Source: Myxococcus landrumus
Lineage (GTDB): Bacteria > Myxococcota > Myxococcia > Myxococcales > Myxococcaceae
Reading direction: 5' to 3'
Assembly (NCBI RefSeq): GCF_017301635.1
Contig: NZ_CP071091.1
Coordinates: forward strand, 7,184,501-7,248,500
DNA: 64,000 nucleotides
The position numbers and the translations under genes are program-made. Positions 37,517-46,553 of the stretch are shown piece by piece (positions within the stretch are counted from its first letter, which is position 1; each line of letters opens with the position of its first letter). The notes under the pieces were generated by a model. It saw only the letters and a program-made list of their open reading frames with translations. It ran no database searches and was not told where the DNA came from.

Positions 37517-38481
37517 CCTCCCACCCGGTACAGCACCGCGCCGTGCGCGACGCCCGCGCCCACTCCCACCATCAGGATGCGGTCCCCCGCCTTGACGGGC
37601 CGCGTGCGCAACAGCCGGTCCAACGCCGTGGGCAGCGACGCGGAGCCCACGCTGCCCACCGTGTCCACCACGCGCACGCCGCGCTCGGCGCGCATGCCCA
37701 GGGCATCCATCACCGCGTCCAGCATCCGCCCGTTGGGTTGATGCGTCAGCACCCACTCCACTTCACCCAAGGACACCTGCGCCTCGTCCAGCACCGAGCG
37801 CGCCGCGCGCATCAGCGCCTCCAGCGCCACGCGCGTCATCGCCTTGCTGGGCGTCAAGAAGCGCATTCGCTCGGGCTTCCCCGTCGCGTGTGGATTCTCC
37901 AGCACCACGTCCGGCGGCAGCGTGCCGTCATTGCCCAGCGCCACCCCCAGCACCCCTTCGCCCGGGCGCGCCGCTCCTAAGACCGCCGCCGCCGCCGCGT
38001 CTCCCAGCACCAGGTAGGGCCGAGGGTCCTCCGGCGTCGTGGTGCGCGACAGCAGCTCCACCGACACGATGCCCACCGGGCCCAGCCCCGTGGCCACCGA
38101 GCGCGCGCCCACGTCGAACGCGCTCAAGAAGCCCATGCACGCGTTGCTCAGGTCCATGGCGTCGCAGCTTCCCGCGAGCCCCAGCGCCGCGGCCACCCGG
38201 TTCGCCGTAGCCGGCGTGGTGACGTCTCCGCCCATGGACGTGACGCAAATGATGCGCCTCAGCGCCCGCGCCTCCAGCCCCGCCGCCTCCAGCGCGCCGC
38301 GCAAGGCTTGCGCCGCCACGTCCGCCGTCTTCACCCCCGGCGGCGCGAAGTGGCGCGTGAGGATGCCCGTCTTGCGCAGCACCTCCTGGGCGTCGCGGCC
38401 CACGCGGGCGCACAGCGCCTCGGTCGTCACGGGTGGACCCGGCTGCAGGCTCGCCGTCCCCAGGATTCGCACGGGAATCAT
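37513..38481 (-). CDS. KAS III (FabH)-like 3-oxoacyl-ACP synthase
   Basis: KAS III enzymes condense an acyl starter with malonyl-ACP. The 322-residue product has the nucleophile Cys115 in DLSNACMGF, His in LTHQPNGRM and a glycine-rich VGVGAGVAHG at the C-terminus. Where FabH has Asn in GNTSAAS, this protein reads VGSVGSASLP, so the third residue of the Cys-His-Asn triad appears to be Ser. It may therefore not decarboxylate malonyl-ACP but transfer an acyl group. ATG 38481 overlaps the patatin gene by 4 bp, and the downstream acyltransferase overlaps it by 4 bp. Confidence 0.85.
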   Translation of the reverse strand: MIPVRILGTASLQPGPPVTTEALCARVGRDAQEVLRKTGILTRHFAPPGVKTADVAAQALRGALEAAGLEARALRRIICVTSMGGDVTTPATANRVAAALGLAGSCDAMDLSNACMGFLSAFDVGARSVATGLGPVGIVSVELLSRTTTPEDPRPYLVLGDAAAAAVLGAARPGEGVLGVALGNDGTLPPDVVLENPHATGKPERMRFLTPSKAMTRVALEALMRAARSVLDEAQVSLGEVEWVLTHQPNGRMLDAVMDALGMRAERGVRVVDTVGSVGSASLPTALDRLLRTRPVKAGDRILMVGVGAGVAHGAVLYRVGG

Positions 38482-40409
38482 GCGGCCTGCTGTCCTCCGC
38501 ACCGCCGTCCATGGGGGCCGCAGTGCACGCGCATCTGCTCCCAGTGCCCGTGCAGCTCCGCCAGCTTCCACGCCAGCGCTTCATCCGAGGCCGCGCGCTC
38601 CAGGATGTCGCGCGCCTTGGTGAACTCCATGGCCGTTCTCAGCGGCGTGTCCGCTGACTGGATGTCGTAGCTCACGTCCGCCATCAAGCTCTCCGCGTCA
38701 CCGCTGCGGTGCAAGAGCAACACACCGCTGGCAACCAGGTCCAGGGCCCTGGAGACCGGATTGAGCCCCGCCAGGAAGCGCCCCACGCGAGACGCCGGCA
38801 TCCAGGCCGTCTCTCGCAGCCCGAAGGGAAAGATGTTGCTGGAGAAGACCAGGTCCGCTCCCGCGCTCACCAACACGCTCGCGGGCACCATGCTGGTGAA
38901 GGCGCCATCCACATACCGTGCGGGCGGCACCAGGGTGGGCGCCCACAGTCCCGGCGCGGAGCCACTGGCGCGCACGCCTCGGGCCACCGGTCCCCGCTCC
39001 AGCGCCACGCACTCCCCGCTCGTCAGGTCCGTGGCCACCGGGAGGAAGCGGATGGGCAGTTCCTCCAGCCGCACCTCGCCCAGGTCCCTGGAGATGAGGT
39101 GTTCGAACGAATAGGTGCTGAGCACGGCCGCCATCGCCGCCAGCGAGAGCTGGTGGCTCATGGCCCGCTCCTCCAGGCGGTGCAGTCCCTCCAGGCCGCT
39201 GCGCCCATCCAGCGCGGTGCCGCAGAAGTACGCCCCCACCAGCGAGCCCATGCTGGAGCTGCTGATGAAGTCCACCGGCACGCGGTGCTCTATCAACCAG
39301 CGCAGGATGTGCACATGGTAGAAACCCCATACCCCACCGCCGCTGAGCGCCAGCCCCACGCGCCGGTGGGTGATGGCTCGCGCCCAGCGCGACATCGCGT
39401 CGCGCTCCGCGGGGCACAGCCCCACTTCCATCAGCGGACGCGCGTCCACGTCGAGCACGTCCAGCCGCGTTGGATTCAGCCGCAGCCTGCACGGCGGCAA
39501 CACGCGGGAGCTCACGCCCGGCCCGTCATGCGGCCGTCCCTCCAGCAGGCTGTCCCGAGGCGGCCGTCGCGGGTCGATGACCACCGTGGGCAGCACGCGG
39601 CCCTCGCTCGAGCCGGGGGAGGGCGCGTCCTCCGGATGCTCGACCAGGACGACGTGCTTGTCGACGAGCGGCTCGCCCTCCACCGCCTGGCACCCGTCGA
39701 GGAAGACGTAGTGGGGGTCGTGCTTCTGGGTGAGCTCGCGCAGCCGGGCGAGGGTGAGCAGGCCCGGCGCTCCGGAGTCGAGCGCCGCCACCGTGGCGCG
39801 CAGCACTCCGTCCGCGCCCTTCATGGGCAGCTCCGAGGAGCCGGGCTCCGCGGTGCGCACCAGCAGCACCCGGTCCTTGAAGTCGTGGGTGATGACCTTG
39901 GCCACCAGCTCGATGAGCCGTGACAAGGGCATGCCCTGCACCTGGCTGGAGAAGGACACCACCTCCACTTGAGGCAGCGGGTCCTCCCGCCTGGGTGGCG
40001 CCGCGTGGGCGAGCAGCCGCTTGAGGTCCTGTCGCAAGCCCGCGCTGGCTTGAACGAGCGTCCAGACATCGTCGCGGGGAAAGAACAGTCCCTTGCACGA
40101 GGTCGTCGCGCGCGCGGTGACGGAGTAGCGCCCGCCCATCAGGGCCTCGAAGCCCAGCGGTGTTCCGGGCCTCAAGGTGAGCAGTGATTCACCATCGCGA
40201 AGCGCCTCCAACTCTCCCTCCAACAGGAGGAAGAAGCCGTGGGCTTCCTGGCCTTCCTCACACAACACCGTGTCCCGAGCCCAGGTGACATCCCAGGCCA
40301 CGTCCAACAGCTGGAGGAGGACGGTGTTGCTGGTGTGCCGCAATGCGGGAGCGCGTTTGAGCGCGTACAGCCGACGACGCTGGACGTCGAGGGGCATGGA
40401 ACGGGCCAT
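38478..40409 (-). CDS. Patatin-like phospholipase with cyclic-nucleotide-binding-type domain
   Basis: The 643-residue protein is first in its operon. Residues about 25-140 form a cNMP-binding-type domain (FFLLLEGELEAL, LRPGTPLGFEALMGGRYSVTARA). A middle region of about 150 residues resembles the linker of NTE-like esterases. The patatin domain has the oxyanion loop LALSGGGVWGFYHVHIL, the nucleophile serine in ISSSSMGSLVGAYF and the dyad Asp in YVDGAFTSMVP. It resembles NTE/RssA-type lysophospholipases, hydrolysing acyl chains from phospholipids; its coupling to the three downstream lipid genes is inferred. Confidence 0.87.
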   Translation of the reverse strand: MARSMPLDVQRRRLYALKRAPALRHTSNTVLLQLLDVAWDVTWARDTVLCEEGQEAHGFFLLLEGELEALRDGESLLTLRPGTPLGFEALMGGRYSVTARATTSCKGLFFPRDDVWTLVQASAGLRQDLKRLLAHAAPPRREDPLPQVEVVSFSSQVQGMPLSRLIELVAKVITHDFKDRVLLVRTAEPGSSELPMKGADGVLRATVAALDSGAPGLLTLARLRELTQKHDPHYVFLDGCQAVEGEPLVDKHVVLVEHPEDAPSPGSSEGRVLPTVVIDPRRPPRDSLLEGRPHDGPGVSSRVLPPCRLRLNPTRLDVLDVDARPLMEVGLCPAERDAMSRWARAITHRRVGLALSGGGVWGFYHVHILRWLIEHRVPVDFISSSSMGSLVGAYFCGTALDGRSGLEGLHRLEERAMSHQLSLAAMAAVLSTYSFEHLISRDLGEVRLEELPIRFLPVATDLTSGECVALERGPVARGVRASGSAPGLWAPTLVPPARYVDGAFTSMVPASVLVSAGADLVFSSNIFPFGLRETAWMPASRVGRFLAGLNPVSRALDLVASGVLLLHRSGDAESLMADVSYDIQSADTPLRTAMEFTKARDILERAASDEALAWKLAELHGHWEQMRVHCGPHGRRCGGQQAA

Positions 40410-40475
40410 GAAACGCGGGAGGATAGCGAACCCTCCGGCGTCGGATATGGGGTCGTATCAGCCCCGCCAATAAAC

Positions 40476-43400
40476 TCAGGCGGGCTGCGGTCGAGGAGGC
40501 TCGCCACCGGGAGGAGGTGTTCCTCCGCCACCGGGCCGGGCGTGCTCGTGGCGCTTGAGGACTCGGGAGCGCGCCGCTTCCACCACCGCGTACAGCACGG
40601 GGATGAAGATGAGATTGACGAACGTGGACAACAACATGCCGCCGAAGACGGTGGTGCCCAGGGACTTGCGGGCCGCCGCGCCCGCGCCCGAGGCAATCAC
40701 CAGCGGAATCACGCCCATGAGGAACGCGAAGGACGTCATCAAGATGGGACGCAAGCGCGTGCGGGCTGCCTCGACGGCGCTTTCCATCACGCTGTAACCC
40801 TCGTGACGCAGTTGCTCCGCGAACTCCACGATGAGGATGGCATTCTTGCTGGAGAGGCCCACGAGCATCACCAGCCCCACCTGGCAGAAGACGTCATTCT
40901 GCAACCCGCGCAGGTTCTGGAACCCGAGCGCCCCCAACATGGCCACCGGCACGCCCAGCAAGATGACGAAGGGCAGCGCGAAGCTCTCATACTGCGCCGA
41001 GAGGACGAGGAACACGAAGATGATGCCCAGCGCGAAGATGAGCAGCACCTTGCCGCCCGCCTCCTGCTGCTCCAGGGACAAGCCCGTCCACTCGTAGGTG
41101 TAGCCCTCCGGCAGCACCTCCCGCGCCGCCGCCGCCATGGCCTCCAGCGCCTGTCCGCTGCTGACGCCGGGCGCCGCCTGCCCGTTCACCTCGGCGGAAC
41201 GATACAGATTGTAATGTGAAATGTTCTGCGCGCTGGTGACGGGGACCACCCGGACCAGGGACTCCATCGGCACCATGTCGCCCCCGACGGTTCGCACATA
41301 GAGCGCGCCGACGTCCTTGGGCTGGCTCCGGAAGGGCATGGCCGCCTGGACGAACACCCGATACACGCGGTTGGCGAATGTGAAGTCGTTAACATATTGG
41401 CTGCCCAGGTAGACCTGGAGCGTCGCGAACAGCGACTCCATGGGCACGCCCAGGGATAGCGCCTTCTCCCGGTCCACCTCCACGTCGAGCAGGGGCGTGT
41501 TGGCGGTGAAGGACGAAAAGACGCCGCGCAGCTGCGGGTTCTGGTTCGCCTTGCCCACCAGCGCCTCGGTCGTCTGCGCAATCTGCGCGAGCGTGCGCGT
41601 GCCCTGCTGGTCCTCCAGCACGAACTCGAAGCCGCCCACGCTGCCCACGCCGCGGATGGCGGGAGGCTGGAAGGGCAGCACCCGCGCGCCGCCGATGGCG
41701 AGCAGCGGGCCTCGCAGCCGCTCGATGATGCCCGCCACGCTGTGCTCGGTGCCCTTGCGCTCGCTCCACGGGCGCAGGTTGGCGAAGAGCACGCCGTAGT
41801 TGGCGCCGGTGCCCAGGAGCGAGAAGCCGCCGACCGTGAAGATTTCCGTCACCTCCTCCTGCTTCCGGAGCACCTCCTCCGTCTGGAGCAGCACCCGACG
41901 CGTGTAGTCCAGCGACGTGCCCTCCGGGCCCTGCACCGCGACGATGATGTAGCCCTGGTCCTCGTCGGGGATGAAGCCGGAGGGCGTGGCCCGATACACC
42001 CAGACCGTCGCGAGCAGGCACAGGCCGAAGACCATCACCACCGGCCACTTCAGCGGACCGATGAGCCGCCGCAGCAGACGGCCGTAGGCGTCGCGGAAGC
42101 GGTCCATGCCCCGGTCGAACTGGCGGAACACCTTCCACTTCTGGCCCTCGTGCGGACGCAGCAGCCGCGAGCACAGGGCGGGCGACAGCGTCAGCGCCAC
42201 CAGCGCGGAGAGGCTGATGGAGAAGGCGAGGGTGAGCGCGAACTGGCGGTAGATGGCGCCAGTGGTGCCGGGGAAGAAGGACACGGGGACGAACACCGCG
42301 GAGAGCACCAGGGCGATGGCCACCACGGCGCCGGCCACCTGGCGCATGCCTCGCTGCGTGGCCTCGCGGGGCGCGAAGCCCTCTTCCATGGTGCGCTCCA
42401 CGTTCTCGATGACGACGATGGCGTCGTCCACGACCAGGCCGGTGGCCAGCGTGAGGCCGAAGAGCGTGAGGGTGTTGAGCGAGAAGCCGAACGCGCTGAC
42501 GAAGAGGAAGGTGCCAATCAGTGACACCGGCAGCGTGGTGGCGACCACCAGCACGCTGCGCCAGCCGTGCAGGAAGATGAAGATGACCAGCACCACCAGG
42601 ATGATGGCCTCGCCCAGGGTGCGCAGCACCTCCTCGATGGAGGAGCGCACCGCCACGGTGGTGTCGAAGGCATCCTGGTACTTCACGCCCGGCGGGAAGC
42701 TCTTCTGGAGCCGGTCCAGCTCCTTGATGACGCCGTTGCGCACCTCCAGCGCGTTGGAGCCCGGGAGCTGGAAGATGCCCAGGCCCACCGCTTCCGTGCC
42801 GTTGAAGCGCAAGAGCTGCGCGTAGTTCTCCGCGCCCAGCTCCACCTTGCCCACGTCCCGGATGCGCACCAGCGAGCCGTCCTGCCCCCGCTGCACGACG
42901 ATGGCCCCGAACTGTTCCGCGGTGACGAGCTGGCTCTGCACCCGCAACGTGAACAGGTAGTTCTGCCCCGGGGGCGCGGGCTCCTGGCCCACCTGTCCCG
43001 CGCCCACCTGGACGTTCTGCGCCTGGAGGGCACCCACCACGTCCGACGCCGTCAGCTTGCGCCGCGCCAGCTCCGTGGGGTTGAGCCACAGGCGCATGGC
43101 GAAGCGCCGCTCACCGAAGATGGTGACGTTGCCCACGCCCTTCACGCGCAGGAGCGCGTCGCGGATGTAGACGTCCGCGTAGTTGCTCAAGAACTCCGTG
43201 TCGTAGTGGCCGCCCTTGGAGAAGAGGCCGAAGGCCATGAGCAGCTGCGTCTGGGCCTTGGTGATGGTGATGCCCAGCGCGTTGACCGCGGCCGGCAACT
43301 GCGCGGACGCGGTGGCCACGCGGTTCTGCACGTCCACCGCGGCGATGTCCAAGTCCCGCCCCTGGTCGAAGGTGACGGTGATGGTGCTCACGCCCGTGTT

Positions 43401-43652
43401 GCTGCTGGAGGAGGAGATGTAGCGCATGCCCTGCACGCCGTTGAGCTGCCGCTCCAGCACCGTGGTGACGGCGCTCTCCACCGTCTCCGCGGACGCGCCG
43501 ATGTACGTCGCCGTCACCTGCACCTCGGGCAGGGACAAGTCAGGGTATTGCTCGATGGGGAGCGAGGGGATGCTGATGGCCCCCGCCAGCGTGATGATGA
43601 TGGACAGGACGATGGCGAAGATGAGCCTGCGGATGAAGAAGTCGGTGAACAT
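40476..43652 (-). CDS. RND multidrug efflux transporter, inner-membrane pump
   Basis: The 1058-residue HAE1-type pump resembles AcrB/MexB. The signature N-terminus FFIRRLIFAIVLSIIITLAG is followed by a large periplasmic loop (about residues 35-335). The proton relay Asp-Asp pair is present in GLVVDDAIVVIENVERT of TM4; the Lys of TM10 should be in the second half. Substrates of such pumps are drugs, detergents and solvents. It is the third gene of a TolC-adaptor-pump operon on the minus strand. The C-terminal tail is Pro/Gly-rich. Confidence 0.93.
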   Translation of the reverse strand: MFTDFFIRRLIFAIVLSIIITLAGAISIPSLPIEQYPDLSLPEVQVTATYIGASAETVESAVTTVLERQLNGVQGMRYISSSSSNTGVSTITVTFDQGRDLDIAAVDVQNRVATASAQLPAAVNALGITITKAQTQLLMAFGLFSKGGHYDTEFLSNYADVYIRDALLRVKGVGNVTIFGERRFAMRLWLNPTELARRKLTASDVVGALQAQNVQVGAGQVGQEPAPPGQNYLFTLRVQSQLVTAEQFGAIVVQRGQDGSLVRIRDVGKVELGAENYAQLLRFNGTEAVGLGIFQLPGSNALEVRNGVIKELDRLQKSFPPGVKYQDAFDTTVAVRSSIEEVLRTLGEAIILVVLVIFIFLHGWRSVLVVATTLPVSLIGTFLFVSAFGFSLNTLTLFGLTLATGLVVDDAIVVIENVERTMEEGFAPREATQRGMRQVAGAVVAIALVLSAVFVPVSFFPGTTGAIYRQFALTLAFSISLSALVALTLSPALCSRLLRPHEGQKWKVFRQFDRGMDRFRDAYGRLLRRLIGPLKWPVVMVFGLCLLATVWVYRATPSGFIPDEDQGYIIVAVQGPEGTSLDYTRRVLLQTEEVLRKQEEVTEIFTVGGFSLLGTGANYGVLFANLRPWSERKGTEHSVAGIIERLRGPLLAIGGARVLPFQPPAIRGVGSVGGFEFVLEDQQGTRTLAQIAQTTEALVGKANQNPQLRGVFSSFTANTPLLDVEVDREKALSLGVPMESLFATLQVYLGSQYVNDFTFANRVYRVFVQAAMPFRSQPKDVGALYVRTVGGDMVPMESLVRVVPVTSAQNISHYNLYRSAEVNGQAAPGVSSGQALEAMAAAAREVLPEGYTYEWTGLSLEQQEAGGKVLLIFALGIIFVFLVLSAQYESFALPFVILLGVPVAMLGALGFQNLRGLQNDVFCQVGLVMLVGLSSKNAILIVEFAEQLRHEGYSVMESAVEAARTRLRPILMTSFAFLMGVIPLVIASGAGAAARKSLGTTVFGGMLLSTFVNLIFIPVLYAVVEAARSRVLKRHEHARPGGGGTPPPGGEPPRPQPA

Positions 43653-43664
43653 GGTGCCGTCCCC

Positions 43665-44804
43665 TCACTGGCCCGCGTCGGAGGCGCCACCCACGCCCTG
43701 GCCCTGCGGGGGCTTGGCGGGCATGGGCTTGATGGGCTGGCCATCGCGCAGCAGTTGCAGTCCGCTCACCACCACTTGCACGCCCGCGTCGGCGCCGCCC
43801 GTCACCTCGTAGTCATTGCCTGTCACCTCGCCCAAGGACAGCGGCGCCCGGCGGGCCACGGTGCCGCCGTCCACGGTGGCCACCTCGTACACGAAGGACT
43901 GGCCACTGATTTGCGTCACCGCGACGGTGGGCACGGTGAGCGCTTCCCGGACCTGGTACACCACGCGCGTGCGCACCATCTCTCCGGCGCGCAGGCCCGC
44001 CTTATTCTCGAAGGCGGCCCGGACCTCCACCAACTGCGTCGTGGCGCTGGGCGTGGGGGCCACGAAGAAGACGGGCGCGGCCACCACGACCTTGTCCTCT
44101 TCGTTCAGCACCTCCACGGGCGTCTTGCCAATCTGGATGGCGCGCGCGCGGTCCACCGGCACCTGCACGGAGACCTCCAGCATGCGGCTCTGGTCCAGCG
44201 TGGTGAGCTCCGTCTGCTGCGTCACGTAGTCGCCCACCTTCACCGGGAAGTCGCCCACCATTCCCGCGAAGGGCGCGCTCACCTCGTAGAAGCCGAGCTG
44301 CACGCGCTGCGACTGGATTTGCGCTTCAATCGCTCGCGCGCTCGCCTCCGCCTGCCGCGCCTGCGCCACCGCCTGCTCGTAGTCCTGGCGGCTCTGGAGT
44401 CCTTCCTTGAGGAGCTGCGCGCTGCGCTCCTGGGTGCGCCGGGCGAACTCGCGCTGCGCCAGCGCGGAGGCCCGCTGTGCCTGGGTGGCGCGCAGTCCCG
44501 CTTGCTCGCGGCGGGGGTCCACCACCAGCAGGACCTCCTGGTCCTTCACCCACGTGCCCGGCTTCACGGGAATCGCTTGGACGTAACCGGCCACCTGCGG
44601 ATACACGATGATGCTGGTGCGGGAGATGAGCGTGCCCACGTAGTCGGCCGCGTCGCGCACCTCTCCAGGCGATAGGGAGATGACTTGCACGGGCATCGCC
44701 ATGCCCGCGCCGGCCGCTCCTCCTTGAGGGCCTTCCTGGCTCTTGCAGCTCATCCACGCCAGGGCCGCCGCACACACGGCGCCCACCGTCCTCACCAGTC
44801 GCAT
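43665..44804 (-). CDS. RND efflux periplasmic adaptor (MFP) lipoprotein
   Basis: The adaptor (379 residues) joins the inner-membrane pump to the outer-membrane channel. It has a lipoprotein signal peptide (CAAALAWMSC), a lipoyl/barrel-sandwich part with VKDQEVLLVVD, a long coiled-coil hairpin (about 95-165, AQRASALAQREFARR and ALARQAEASARAIEAQI-like) and a beta-barrel region. It lies between tolC-like and pump genes, overlapping the former by 13 bp and ending 12 bp before the latter, so one transcript is likely. Confidence 0.92.
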   Translation of the reverse strand: MRLVRTVGAVCAAALAWMSCKSQEGPQGGAAGAGMAMPVQVISLSPGEVRDAADYVGTLISRTSIIVYPQVAGYVQAIPVKPGTWVKDQEVLLVVDPRREQAGLRATQAQRASALAQREFARRTQERSAQLLKEGLQSRQDYEQAVAQARQAEASARAIEAQIQSQRVQLGFYEVSAPFAGMVGDFPVKVGDYVTQQTELTTLDQSRMLEVSVQVPVDRARAIQIGKTPVEVLNEEDKVVVAAPVFFVAPTPSATTQLVEVRAAFENKAGLRAGEMVRTRVVYQVREALTVPTVAVTQISGQSFVYEVATVDGGTVARRAPLSLGEVTGNDYEVTGGADAGVQVVVSGLQLLRDGQPIKPMPAKPPQGQGVGGASDAGQ

Positions 44805-46411
44805 GCCGCCTCCGCCAGGAATGCCTCGACCTTGGCCCGCTCGAGCTGAAACTCCCGCACCACCAACGCCAGCTCCGCCTGCCGCAGCGCCGCCGCGGTC
44901 TGGATGAGCTCCAGGCTGGTGCCCGTGCCCACCTCGAAGCTGCGCCGGGTCAGCCGGTCGTTCTCCTCGGCCAGCTTCTGCTCTCGCGAGGAGATGTCGC
45001 GCGAGTCCTGCGCCACCTTCACGCCACGCCGCGCCTGCACCACCTCGATGGTGGCCGAGCGCTCCAGTGACAGCGATTGCTGCCGCGCGGTGGTCGCCTG
45101 CGCGCGGGATTGCCTCAGCAGGCCCTCGCGCACGCCGCCGTCCCAGAAGGGCAGGCTCAGCGTGGCGCCGATGTTCCAGAAGGGCACGTTCACCGCGTCC
45201 TCCTTCACCGTGAGGGCCACGGTGGTGCTGCTCAGCGAAATCGAAGGCACGTACTGCGCCTTCACCGACGAGATTTGCCGCTCGGCCACGGTGATGCGAG
45301 AGCGCGCCGCGGCCAGGTCCGAGCGGCCCTCCAGGTTCTCCAGCGGGTGACAGTCCTTCTGCGCCCGCTCCATCAGCGACTCCACCTTCACCCCGGGCGC
45401 CAGCCCCACTGCTTCGGGGGTGCCCAGCGCCAGCCCCAGGGCCTCGCGCGCCTTGCGCAGGTCCTCGTCGCCCACGACGACCAACGCGCGCGCCGTCTCC
45501 GTGTCCTGCTGCACGCGCACCACGTCCAGCCGCGTGCCCGCGCCCAATTCCAACCGCCGCTGCGCGAGGGCGAGCCGCTCCAGCGCCGAGCGCAGGTTCA
45601 CGCGGTTGACCTCGGCCAGTCGCTCCTGCGCGGCCACGGCGACCAGGGCGCGGGCGAGCGCGAGGCTCAGTTGTCGGCGCGTCTCCGCCAGGGACAGGGT
45701 CGCGGTGCGCTGGCCCTCGCGCGCCGTGCGCAGCGTCGTGATGGCCTGGTAGTTGAAGAGCGCCATCGAGGCCGTGAGCAGTCCCGCGACGGGCGGCTTG
45801 GTGGGTGTCTTGACGTTCGCCTCACCGGGCAGGGGCTGGTCCGTGGTCTGGAAGCCCGTCGTCCCACCGCCGAGGCCCCCGCCGCCGCCGCTGCCTCCTC
45901 CGAAGAAGAGCGACGTGTTGTCGGTGTCCAGGATGTTCAGCTGCGTGAGCACGGTGCCGTTGAGGCTGGGCAGGAGCCCCGCCAGCGCGACGCGCGCCTG
46001 TCCCCCAGCGGACTCCACCTGCGCCCGCGCCGTGCTCAGGTCCGTGGAGCGCTGGCGCACCAGCTCCAGGGCCTCATCCCAGGAGCGCATCTGGATGGGC
46101 GCGGGAGGCACGGGCGTCAGCAGCGGGTCGGAGACCTCCGGCGTGGGAGGCTCGGGCGGGGCCTGGTCCTCGGCGCCCTCCGGGGGAATGCCCTGGGGCT
46201 TCGCGCTGGCATCCGGCGAGGCGTCGGGTGTGGGTGGGGCCTGGGTGGCCTTCACCTTGCGCACGGTGGGCTTCGCGCGGGCTCGAGCCGCGGGCATCGC
46301 GACGCCGGAGACCCGCTGCCGCACAGGGGCGCGCGGCCCGGCCTGGGCGAGCAGCACCTCCGGCCGGGGGCCGAGGTGCGAGAGCAGGAGGGCGAGCAAC
46401 AGGGCGTTCAT
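44792..46411 (-). CDS. TolC-family outer-membrane efflux channel
   Basis: The 539-residue protein has a signal peptide (MNALLLALLLSHLG) and two OEP repeats of coiled helices (about residues 110-300 and 315-520, such as TARQQSLSLERSATIEVVQARRG and RAREGLALALGTPEAVG-type segments). An unusual Ala/Pro-rich linker of about 70 residues follows the signal. It makes the outer-membrane channel of the tripartite pump encoded downstream. It is the first gene of this operon. Confidence 0.9.
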   Translation of the reverse strand: MNALLLALLLSHLGPRPEVLLAQAGPRAPVRQRVSGVAMPAARARAKPTVRKVKATQAPPTPDASPDASAKPQGIPPEGAEDQAPPEPPTPEVSDPLLTPVPPAPIQMRSWDEALELVRQRSTDLSTARAQVESAGGQARVALAGLLPSLNGTVLTQLNILDTDNTSLFFGGGSGGGGGLGGGTTGFQTTDQPLPGEANVKTPTKPPVAGLLTASMALFNYQAITTLRTAREGQRTATLSLAETRRQLSLALARALVAVAAQERLAEVNRVNLRSALERLALAQRRLELGAGTRLDVVRVQQDTETARALVVVGDEDLRKAREALGLALGTPEAVGLAPGVKVESLMERAQKDCHPLENLEGRSDLAAARSRITVAERQISSVKAQYVPSISLSSTTVALTVKEDAVNVPFWNIGATLSLPFWDGGVREGLLRQSRAQATTARQQSLSLERSATIEVVQARRGVKVAQDSRDISSREQKLAEENDRLTRRSFEVGTGTSLELIQTAAALRQAELALVVREFQLERAKVEAFLAEAACDW

Positions 46412-46553
46412 AGCGGGTGCCCTGAGGTAGGGGAGTCACCCGATACCGGCCACGTACCCTGGGGCCAGGGCGCGCCTGTTGGACAGACGCGACGCCTGCC
46501 TGCTCAACAGTGGATGGAGTCCCGGGAGGGTGTGTTCTCCCGTCGAGGGGGGC

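Noticed and set aside
36758-37756. Longer start (37756) for the acyltransferase gene
   Set aside because: The first 80 residues would overlap the KAS III-like gene in another frame; ATG 37516 overlaps its stop in the usual ATGA way.
40461-40485. Possible terminator around the RND pump stop codon
   Set aside because: The arms (GCCCCGCC and GGCGGGC) pair with a bulge and no T-tract follows, so it is not convincing.
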